21,164 nucleotides of DNA from Candidatus Kerfeldbacteria bacterium (GTDB lineage: Bacteria; Patescibacteriota; Patescibacteriia; UBA9570): contig JACQPW010000040.1 in assembly GCA_016207285.1 (NCBI GenBank), forward strand, positions 1 through 21,164, given 5' to 3'. Every line of letters begins with the position of its first letter. Position 1 is the first letter of the stretch. The notes under the pieces were generated by a model. The model saw only the letters and a program-made list of their open reading frames with translations, did no database searches and was not told the origin of the DNA. This document shows positions 1 through 9,400 of this stretch, in pieces. A program made the position numbers and the translations under genes.

Positions 1-596
1 CTATTAGGATGTTGTTTAATAAACCTGCTAATACTAAATTTATTGTGTTTTGGCCCAGCGTACTCTTGGTACTGCGCTAGCCAATTGGCAGTAGTTGGTG
101 GAGCGGCTTTCACGCTCAAAAAAAATGGAGCAGTGGTAATCTGTTCTTGATTTTGCTCAAGCGCCTGCACAATTTGTTGTTTGAATTGATCTCGTTCTAC
201 AGCATTGGCCAGACCATCAATAGCCGTGCGTAAACCTGTGGCTAAAATTTCCTGTACGGTTTGTTGTTGATCATCCTCATCAGCAGTTACTGTAGATACG
301 GTAAATAAGGCAGCCAAATGATTACGACATAAATCAACAATCTCATCCAACTGTAAGCCACTAATAGCTTGCCATTTACCGGCGATCACTAGGGCATCAA
401 TGGTAGCGGCTCGATCAGGGAATTGGCTCCGGAAATCAGGATGGGCTTTATACCACTCCACAAAAAAGCGCCGCACCAATAATAATTCGTCAGTGGTATG
501 ACAACGCACCCGATCTTTGAGATACGTCAAGTAACGCTGATAACGTTTATCATCCGCTAGATCAATCGCTTGTAAAGCAGTTAGTTTAAAAGGCAT
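1..596 (-). CDS. Hypothetical protein, N-terminal 198 residues (runs off left edge)
   Basis: An open frame begins at ATG 596..594 and stays open to the window edge, giving MPFKLTALQAIDLADD and onward. I do not recognise it. No signal peptide or membrane segment is visible; the visible part looks soluble, helical and rich in Gln, Asp and Leu, with an Asp/Gln run (DEDDQQQ) near residue 112 and a Pro/Thr turn around residue 170. The start lies one base after the stop of the VirB6-like gene and no clear Shine-Dalgarno precedes it, so translation is probably coupled to that gene. Its position suggests a cytosolic partner of the neighbouring membrane/secretion locus, but nothing in the sequence shows a function. 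The C-terminus is outside the window. Confidence 0.75.
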   Translation of the reverse strand, partial: MPFKLTALQAIDLADDKRYQRYLTYLKDRVRCHTTDELLLVRRFFVEWYKAHPDFRSQFPDRAATIDALVIAGKWQAISGLQLDEIVDLCRNHLAALFTVSTVTADEDDQQQTVQEILATGLRTAIDGLANAVERDQFKQQIVQALEQNQEQITTAPFFLSVKAAPPTTANWLAQYQEYAGPKHNKFSISRFIKQHPN

Positions 597-597
597 A

Positions 598-3480
598 CTA
601 ATGATCAGATTTAGAGGCTTTCCTTATGTCCTCAAGAGTAGCACGCGGTGCAACGCTTTCAGCTCGCCTAATGGACATGCCAACAGCATCAGCATAGGCT
701 GTATCTAGTGGTTGGGCCCCTCTGATTATCTTTTCAAAATTGTCTAGAGCCTGCTGCAAAGTAGCTGGCGATTGTACAGAGGTAATAAGTTGGCGCATTT
801 TAGCGGCTTCGGATGGTATGGCGAGGTGAGCCGCCATGTTGGTATTAACACGGCCATCGTTGATGGTTTTAGATACTTTATGCATATTCTCCGCCAACAT
901 TGCAGCCATCTCCGGTAATAATTGCCAATGTTCATTTTCGGGATCAGTATATTCACCGGGTCCTAAGCGATTAGCATTTTGCAAGAAACGATCCACACCA
1001 TACTTTTCGGCTTCAATCCGTCTGGCTAGGGCAGCCTCTCCCGCACTACGCATGTAGCGTTTGCCGTCTTTTACCCCTACTAACTGCGCCATTTGCCAAT
1101 GGTTATTACTCTGAGCATTGGAACACATCTGCTGGATGGAAGATAAGACCAATTGTTCATCTGCCCCTTTGGCTACCAAGTCCTCGTACCAGGCTCGCAT
1201 TCCTTCTGGTCCGGCGCCATAACCAGCCGCGCGCGGGATTTCATTATCATGCCCCACTTTGGACATATGTTCACCTACGGCCAGTGCTGCTGAATAATCA
1301 CCATGATGAAGCCGGTTTTTGATTTCATCCATTAAGTATTCTTCATTATCAGTAACCAGTTCCTTAAAGGTTTTCTGGGCCACTTCTCGCTGCTTATTTA
1401 CCACTTCAGGGTCAATCGGCGCCCGATTTTCTTGAATGTATCCATTAATGCCATCAATTCTCTCTTGAATCTTAGCTTTAGCTTGAGCTTTAGACTGGAT
1501 ATTTTTTATCGCTTCCTCTACACCCGCAGGAGCGTCAGCAAACGTTGGATTTGTTACTTTATCAAGGCTCCCAGATATGACATTTTTTAAATCTTGCTTA
1601 TTGGCAATAGCACCACCTAAGCTGGAACGTGCACGCATCGCTCGCATTTCGGCGGCATTGTTTGCTTTAGCCTTAGTAACGGCTGCAGCTCGTTCACCGG
1701 CGCCAATAATGACGGTTACTTTACCACCTTTCGCTAAGGCAGCATTAGCTGTCGCAATTTCTCCCATTAACAATTCAGCAGCAACGTGATCATTGCTTGC
1801 TTCCGCCGCTGTTAACTCCTGCGCCATTTGATCGCGATGGGCTTCCAGCACGGCTCTGTCTCCACTCTGATTTAAGTCGAAGTCATTGCCGGTAGTACCT
1901 CCTGGCCTATCGATGCTAGCTTCTTCTCTGGCCAAGCGTGTCAGTTCGCTCCGTTTAGTTTCCTCATCAATCAAATGCTGTTCAGCCAACCCGGTAGCTC
2001 CAGCAGTTTCAGTCGTCAAATCATCTTGTTGCTTCTGTAAATCGGTACGTTCAGCTTGCTTTTTTGCAATCTCTTTGGATTTACCTTTTTGTGTAAGAAA
2101 TTTTGCAAAACCCATTTCACCCACTACTGGGGCATAGTGTTCTCCCCAATAGCCAGCGGCACCCAACATTGATGTCCAGTCACCCCGCACAGCACGCTTT
2201 GAGGCTTTGGCGTAACCTTTGGCAAACCGCCGATCTTTTTGCAAACCGCGTTCGTGCTGATAACTGGCCCACTGCCGTTTCAAATTCAAATCTAAACCGG
2301 TGCGATGTTGCAGACCATCAATAGCCAGACCGCCCACAAAGACGCCACCAGCGGCCGCACCACCATAGGCAGCAAATTTAGCGACTGACTTACCCAGGTC
2401 AGCCACTTTGCTGGTCGCACCGCCTATTTCCGAAGAATTTTCCTGCGCCAATTTCATCCCGGCCATTAACATCATAGTGGCGATCACAAAGCCGGCAATT
2501 AAGGTTGGGTCAAATACTGCCGCATCAATCACAAAGCCTGCGGCTTGATCCTGTTCTTGAGCAAACGTTAGTTCTTCACCAGCTGCTATGGAGCCTAAAC
2601 CGCCGGATGATATGGATTTCGCCGCAATAAACATCGCCAGCCACAAAAAGAACATGCACATTGGCCCTACCACCACATAGCGCCCAAACATTTCCCACCA
2701 TTGACTGGCATACCGTTCGGTGGCAGGCAACACTTTACTGACATAGGCTAATGGAGATAGTACCGTTAAGAACCAGATCATCACCAACCGACCAACCAAC
2801 ACCACAATGTACACACATTGGACGGTAAACATGGTGGCCAACATAAATCCAGCCGCCACGATTGCTACTAACCGTGATTGTGGTGAATTGACACCCGTGC
2901 CATCTTCATCCACTGTGAGACTGGTGTCAAATTGCAATAATTGCGACAAATTGAAGGACTCGGCTAAGCCGACCGAGGCAGCATCTTTAATGGCGGCCAC
3001 AAAGGTGAGCATGATGACTTGTGAGGCATCGACAATAAAACCACAAATGGCGCGAGAATAGTTCATCAACACAGCCGCTAGCACCATCTTAGGCAATAAT
3101 TTTTTCCAGGAATAAGCTTCCAAACGGAATAAGGTACCAAAGGCAATCACCAGTAAGATGACAATAAAGAACATGTTGGATAAATCACGCACTACTGACC
3201 AGGCTTCAATAATCACTGGCAGATCGGTAAAGTTACTCAATTGGGCAGTGTAGACCAAAACATCGGTGGCTTTAGTAGCCAAAATACCCATGACAAAAAT
3301 GAGCAAGAAATAAAGTGCACTTGAAACCAGCAACAAAACATCATCCACTGGGGAGAACCACCACTGAGCGTAGCTTGGTTGCGCTAACCCAACCCCAACC
3401 ACCACTAACGCCACCACAGCAAACAGTGACCGCCAGCGGTAGTGTTTGACTGTAGAGAATAAGCGTTTAACTACCTCCAT
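598..3480 (-). CDS. TrbL/VirB6-like polytopic membrane protein with long C-terminal soluble domain
   Basis: 960 residues. A signal-like hydrophobic stretch (about 17-36) ends in PSYA before Q39. Further hydrophobic segments lie at about 47-68, 102-119, 130-163, 203-228, 229-248, 265-288, 325-343 and 370-388. The stretch RLVMIWFLTVLSPLAYVSKV (231-250), followed by Pro, Thr and an aromatic WW, resembles the core of TrbL/VirB6, the inner-membrane channel component of type IV secretion systems. Residues from about 390 to the end are soluble, basic at first (KGYAKASKRAVRG), then coiled-coil-like and Gln/Glu/Ala-rich at about 465-540, then helical. VirB6 proteins are usually 300-400 residues, so the ~570-residue tail is an extension of unknown role. 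The gene overlaps the giant gene by 14 bases. No Shine-Dalgarno precedes the ATG, so coupled translation is likely. The family call is by motif only; another polytopic exporter component is possible. Confidence 0.7.
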   Translation of the reverse strand: MEVVKRLFSTVKHYRWRSLFAVVALVVVGVGLAQPSYAQWWFSPVDDVLLLVSSALYFLLIFVMGILATKATDVLVYTAQLSNFTDLPVIIEAWSVVRDLSNMFFIVILLVIAFGTLFRLEAYSWKKLLPKMVLAAVLMNYSRAICGFIVDASQVIMLTFVAAIKDAASVGLAESFNLSQLLQFDTSLTVDEDGTGVNSPQSRLVAIVAAGFMLATMFTVQCVYIVVLVGRLVMIWFLTVLSPLAYVSKVLPATERYASQWWEMFGRYVVVGPMCMFFLWLAMFIAAKSISSGGLGSIAAGEELTFAQEQDQAAGFVIDAAVFDPTLIAGFVIATMMLMAGMKLAQENSSEIGGATSKVADLGKSVAKFAAYGGAAAGGVFVGGLAIDGLQHRTGLDLNLKRQWASYQHERGLQKDRRFAKGYAKASKRAVRGDWTSMLGAAGYWGEHYAPVVGEMGFAKFLTQKGKSKEIAKKQAERTDLQKQQDDLTTETAGATGLAEQHLIDEETKRSELTRLAREEASIDRPGGTTGNDFDLNQSGDRAVLEAHRDQMAQELTAAEASNDHVAAELLMGEIATANAALAKGGKVTVIIGAGERAAAVTKAKANNAAEMRAMRARSSLGGAIANKQDLKNVISGSLDKVTNPTFADAPAGVEEAIKNIQSKAQAKAKIQERIDGINGYIQENRAPIDPEVVNKQREVAQKTFKELVTDNEEYLMDEIKNRLHHGDYSAALAVGEHMSKVGHDNEIPRAAGYGAGPEGMRAWYEDLVAKGADEQLVLSSIQQMCSNAQSNNHWQMAQLVGVKDGKRYMRSAGEAALARRIEAEKYGVDRFLQNANRLGPGEYTDPENEHWQLLPEMAAMLAENMHKVSKTINDGRVNTNMAAHLAIPSEAAKMRQLITSVQSPATLQQALDNFEKIIRGAQPLDTAYADAVGMSIRRAESVAPRATLEDIRKASKSDH

Positions 3481-6400
3481 CGACGCGTATGGTTAATGTC
3501 GTTTCTTCATAAGAGTGGCAGCTGGCCATCACATCGTCACCATCGTCTTCTGCATAACGGTGATCAATGGGGTAAGTGGTGTCGGTAGCAGAGGCAGTCG
3601 TCCAAGTGGCACCACTAATATAGCTACAAGCTTCTTCGGTAGCAGCTTCGGTAGCAGCTTCGGTACCGGTGCAGTAACCACTGGTCGTGCCAGAACACCA
3701 ATCCCAGTTATCGACTAAGGTAATTTTTGGTTTATAGTCGCACCAAGCGTTACCAGAGTCGTAGGCACTATTACTAGTTCCGCACGAATAGGCATGGGTG
3801 TACTGATGCGTGGTGGTATCGGCATCCCAAGTTTCGTACCAGGGTTCTGATTCATCGCCCCAATCAATATAAATCAGTTTCAAGGCTTTTTGTTCGGGAT
3901 CCACATTACTGGTAAACGATAGGTTCACGGTTTGGCCATTGTTAATTGTTTTTTCACCACTATTACTACCCAGGTCACCATCAATCGTGATGGTATCCAC
4001 CGATGGGTAGACACCGCAGTACTCATCGTCACCGTAACCTTCTGGACGAGATGAACCATCACCGTTGCAGGGTTCCATCTCATCATACAAGTTATTACCG
4101 CTACTGTCATCCCAATAACCAGCAGCGTTCGCTTCGGCGTAGATAGTCGTTGGACCACCGTTATAAACGGTATCGTCGGTTACATTGTTATAAAAGCTCA
4201 AGGTATAGAAATCGGTAATGTTGGCAAAGACATGTTTTAAGCGGTCAGAAGCAACTAGGCTGGCACCAGATAATTGGTCGTCTAAGCTGGTGTAGGCCGT
4301 GCCTTGTCCTTCATTAGAGATGGTCGTGTCACCCACCCCCATACAGACTCCCAGATCATCACAGTCGCTCACATCACTACAGGCTTCTCCTAAGATACTA
4401 GGATTACCAATACAGACCTTCTCGTCGCACTCCCCTAAACAGGTTAACGGATGCCCGGCATTTGACAACGAGGTGTCTTGGGCAGCACTAAAAGCCGGTT
4501 GTGCATTTAATCTACTCCAGGCATCGTAGGAATCAAATTCTTCAGTTGAAGTTGGTTCCACAAAATCCCACTCCAACGGATTAGTCTCTTGAGGTGTCAC
4601 CGAGCCATATGGATCGGTCGTCTCACTAATACCATACGCATCCGTGGTACCATCATTGATATTGTAGGTACTACCATCGGCGGTACGTACTGCCCAGGCC
4701 CATTGGTCACCACTATCACTGACCGATTCAGATACCAACGCGCAACTCTCACGCAGCTGGATATCTAAATGCATGCGGTTCGCAAAGGTGGTTTCAATTA
4801 AGCCTAAATCAAAGTCAACGGCTGATCGATCCACCGTACCATGCGCCGCCACATATTCCATCACATACACTGCCTGGATATAACCTTCGTCATTGAAGTC
4901 AACATACAAACTTAAGATATTCCCACCATCATGATTGCCGGTATAATCCCAGCCCTGATCATCATCCGGCCAGATCTTAGCATGACTACTACCACCAATA
5001 TCACTTTGAGTAAAGGTAGTAATGGTTGGAGTGGTGGCACCCGTAGGATCGTCAACATAGAAGTCATCCCACAACGGGTAATTTTCTTCGATATCGGCCC
5101 ACAGATTACGGGAATCGGGATCGGTGGACAGATCGCCACCAGCAATAGCCTGCAGAGCCGTTTCCACACAGTCATCGTCATCCCAATCATTGATATTGTC
5201 ACCTTCCAGCTCATCGAAACCAATTTCGTTCTCACCGGCACTTGGCACACATGGCTCACCGTCTGGATCAGCATTTTCGGTTTCACTCCAATCAAAGTTA
5301 CCCCACACCCAAGTATAGACTAAATCTAAACCACCCGTTGGATCTTCGGCATCCGTGGTAAGCTCTGGTAAACCATCATAGCTATCCAGTTGAAAATTAC
5401 TATCCCACAAGCCCCACACTCGACAGCCAAAGCCCATCTTATCTTCGTTGCCACTACCCGATGCATAGGAATAACAGTTACCTTTATTAAGCACCTCGGT
5501 AGCCGGTTGACCAGTACCGTCAGTAATTTCGGTATATTCAATAGCGCCTTGCAATAGATCCGTCAGCCAGATATTACCAGAATTACCATCAGTAGCACCG
5601 CTTTGGTCGTACGGGCCTTGGTCATCGGTATCACCATTCAATTGCCCCCACACTTGATACTCATCCTCACTATCAGAACCACTACCAGCATTGCCGGGAT
5701 TAAAGGAGATGCCGGCCATTTCACTGGCATGGATATTACGTAAAATCTCATTGGCCGGTAACCGTATAATTACACCGCGTTCTAAGGAGTGGTTTTCAGC
5801 GTAGAGTGGCGCTGTAGCACTCGCAGCAACAATTGCCGAGATACATGCAGTGATCAAGACTACATTGCCACTTAATAAAGCAGCTGCAATACCTGCGCCA
5901 CCACAACCCAATACAGCTGCTGCCTTTATTCCAACTAAGAGACCATCCAAGACAGCGATAGAACCCTCAATATCTTCATTATCTTCTGGGACATCTTCTT
6001 CTGAGTGAAGATTGGTGCTAAATAGGTAGCCATCATAGGCATCCATGTAGGCAGTTTCAATTGGGTCAGGCATATCCCATTTAAGGGGTCGCACTACATA
6101 CGAGGTGTCGCTATAGACATCGGTAGCATCTTCCGTATAGCTAGCAGTGAGATCATTGAATTCTGAATACCAAGTGTAATTATCACTAGGGTTAGCAGCT
6201 GCTGCAGCATCGCAATCCGCCTCAGTGGTAATACCAAAAGCTCTCCCATACGGTAGAAACAGATCAGCAGTACAAAACCCGTCATCGGGTAAGGTGTAGG
6301 CTGCGCCTTGGAAACAGGAGCCGCCCAAAGCACTACAGGTACTGTCTTCTGTGCAGATGACTCCCTGACCATACCCTGACCAAGTCTCTGAAGCAGCTTC

Positions 6401-9400
6401 ACACGTGCTTTTGGTTGTATAAGTAGTATTGCTACATTTACCTGTACTGTAATCATCGCTACTATCCGTGTAATCATCTTCCTCACAAAAACCGGCATGC
6501 TCGTACCCTTTAGACACCAAACAGTGGTAGACACTGGAGCGGCCAGTGTACCCAGCGGGGTCGCGCGATACAATGGAGGTTTCGCCATCTAAGATATCTA
6601 CCGGCCACCACGTAATACAACGGGCTGGTTTTTCGCTGACGGATCGCACCACCTGCGAGAAGGCTCCCGTAAATCCACCCGAACTATCTTCTTCGGCTTC
6701 GATAGCAGATCTAAATTCAGCTTCTAAACAATAGCCTTTCCAACCTTGAAACTGGGTACCACTGGGTTCGGCATAGACACACTGGCGGCTACTGCTTTCT
6801 GGATAAGCCCGGCAGCTGCGAGCAATCGGGTTTAAATCTTTGTTTACTTCCAACACTGGCAATAAGGAGACATTATCAATCTGGAAGGGGTGATTATCAG
6901 AGCCAATAAATTCTAACCAAGTTTCCACCCCACCGCTTAAGATCTGGGCAGTGGTTTCATCGACATCTTTTTCTGTAACGGTCAGGGGGCCTAAGGAGTA
7001 GGTTTCCATGTCGGTACTAAACTGGAAGATGTCGATATTACTAATAATGCCATCAAATAAATCATCCACGATGGTGGTATTTGTAGCCCAATCTTCATAG
7101 GTTGTACCATCTGATGGGTTGGTGTAGTCATAGGCTGCTCCACTCATTTGGGCGGCATAGGTTTCGTAATAGTCGGTACAGGTTGGTGCGCCACTGCCAT
7201 CGCTATCGCTGGCACACTCTGCATAATCAGTGGAAATGATAAACACCGGTAAATTAGCCTCAACAGCTGCACTGACGGCTTCTGACGAACCAATGTTATT
7301 TTCATCACCAGTCGCACTATACGCTGTACTAATTTCATCACCTGTATCTGTGATGACAATTAAAAATTTTTGGGCTTCTGGCCTAAAGGTCAAACTAGCG
7401 CTGTCAGCTAAGGCATTATTAGCCACATCATAGATGCCCTCAAATGGGTCAACATAGGCTGCTTCGGGAGACATGTTATTGATGGCTGTTGTAAAATCGC
7501 TCACACTACTGGTCAAATCTAGGTCAAGATAGCTGGCGCCCGTATTGGTACCAGAGACATCCTCATCATCTAAATCGATCAAAGCAAATTGGGTATCAAT
7601 ACCGGCAGCGGTTAATTGATCGGCTAAATCTGGTACAGCTAATTTAGCGGCGGTAATTTCTTCAAGCATAGAACCAGAAGAATCAATCGCAAAGACGATG
7701 TCGGCCGCACCAAAACCAGCCACAAAACAATCTTTACGGTCGAGTTCTACCCCGTCGAGATCGGCAATGTTATCGTGCCGTAAACAAATTTGCACAGTGG
7801 AAGGATTATCGGTACTGTCTTCATCGGTACTGATGAAATCGGTTGAGGTATAGCGGGCATCAAACGTTAAGGCATAGGTGCCATCTTCACTCACATTATC
7901 TTCTAAATCATATTGGGCACCACCCGTAAAAGCCTCATCCCCTTCTGAACCAACTTGCAAGACATTATTTAAATCAATGTCGTTACAGGGCGCTGGACAA
8001 TCTTGGTAGTTTTCATACTGGGTCACAAAGATAGTACCACCAGTACTTTGCCAGCCAGCACTGGTGAACTCATAATCGGCCGCACTGCCACCAAATGGCC
8101 AGTTTTTAGCATCTGCACTGCCCGTGCCAAAGTTGGGGCTGTTGGGACAATAGGCTAGATCGGTATCATTTACCGTATCAAAGAGGACGCCATCATCGGA
8201 TGAATCTGCACCATCGGCACCGTAGACAAAATCGGCTGGGGTTAACGGTTCCTCATCTGGACTACTCTCTACCTCTTGCTGCATAGTGGTGGTATAACAG
8301 TGTCCGGGCTGGTCACTGGAGGTAGCGTTCACTACACACTTTTGGCTGGTATTCGCATTGGCACCGGCACAATACAGCTCTTCAAAATCACGAATTTCAA
8401 TCAGGTCAGTACCACTAGTGATGCTGCCTACTTCTTGCATATAGGCATAGATGTAATACCCTTCGGTACTGAATGGCAGACTACAGGTACCAGAGTTAGT
8501 TGTATCTACTGTATCTTCACAATCGGTATCGGTGGTACAACGCGCACCGGCATTGGGGCCACCATTACAGTATAAGATGTCATTCCAGGTTAAACCGACC
8601 TTGCTATAACCGGTTAAATTACGAATGGCGCTCAATTCATTGGTGTCGTTTTCGGCCGTAGTAAAATGCTGGTCGGAGGTAGCCGATAAATCGTCATAGC
8701 CCACGGTAATATCTACCGTAGCCGCACAGTTGCCATCTTCGTCGAGGCGATCACACCGTTGGATAGCGCCACACTGCGTGGTGACATTGCCATTATCATC
8801 TTCCACCGACTCGGAACTTTCACAAGCAATCCATTCACTGCACACCCGGTCTCGTTTCACTTTCAAGACACCGTTGGTATCACAGGCATCCACCACGTAA
8901 CGGCAAGAATCCGAATTGGGCGTTAGTAAGCAGGTGGTACAATCCAACCCATCCTGCGAATAATTCTGGGTGTCGGAAGTCATATCGCGGAAAGCAACAC
9001 AACCACCATCGGAGGTTATTTCAGACTCTTCGGTATCTTGGTCAACACAGGTGTTGACGCCGTCTAATTGCTCACGTTCAGCGGTGCCATCGACGGTATA
9101 GTCAAGATAGTAATACTTGTCCGTTTCTTTAAAGCTGACGGCATCAAAGTAAATGGTGTTGCTACTGTGGTTGGCTAAGAAGACACTGGCATAGGGAGCA
9201 ACATCACCTGGTATCCATTCGCCGCCGGCGGTGGTACAGGCTGTCTCGGTAGTAGACGTAAGATTGGAACAATAATCATCATAGGTTGGAATTGGCACGG
9301 TTGTACCCAAACCAATATAGCCTTCAAAACGATACCAGTAACTTAATGAGTCCGTCTCATCCGTACCTTCTTCATAGTCGATGGTGGCTTCATGGGCTAC

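Noticed and set aside
3467..3480. GGAGG just after the VirB6-like ATG as a ribosome binding site for a later start
   Set aside because: No in-frame ATG, GTG or TTG follows at a usable distance, so ATG 3480 with coupling to the giant's stop is kept.
4912..5323. Overlapping 127- and 130-codon frames on both strands within the giant gene
   Set aside because: Low-complexity products rich in Ile, Val, Met and Pro with no start signal; the main frame there is continuous through the conserved C-terminal part of the giant.
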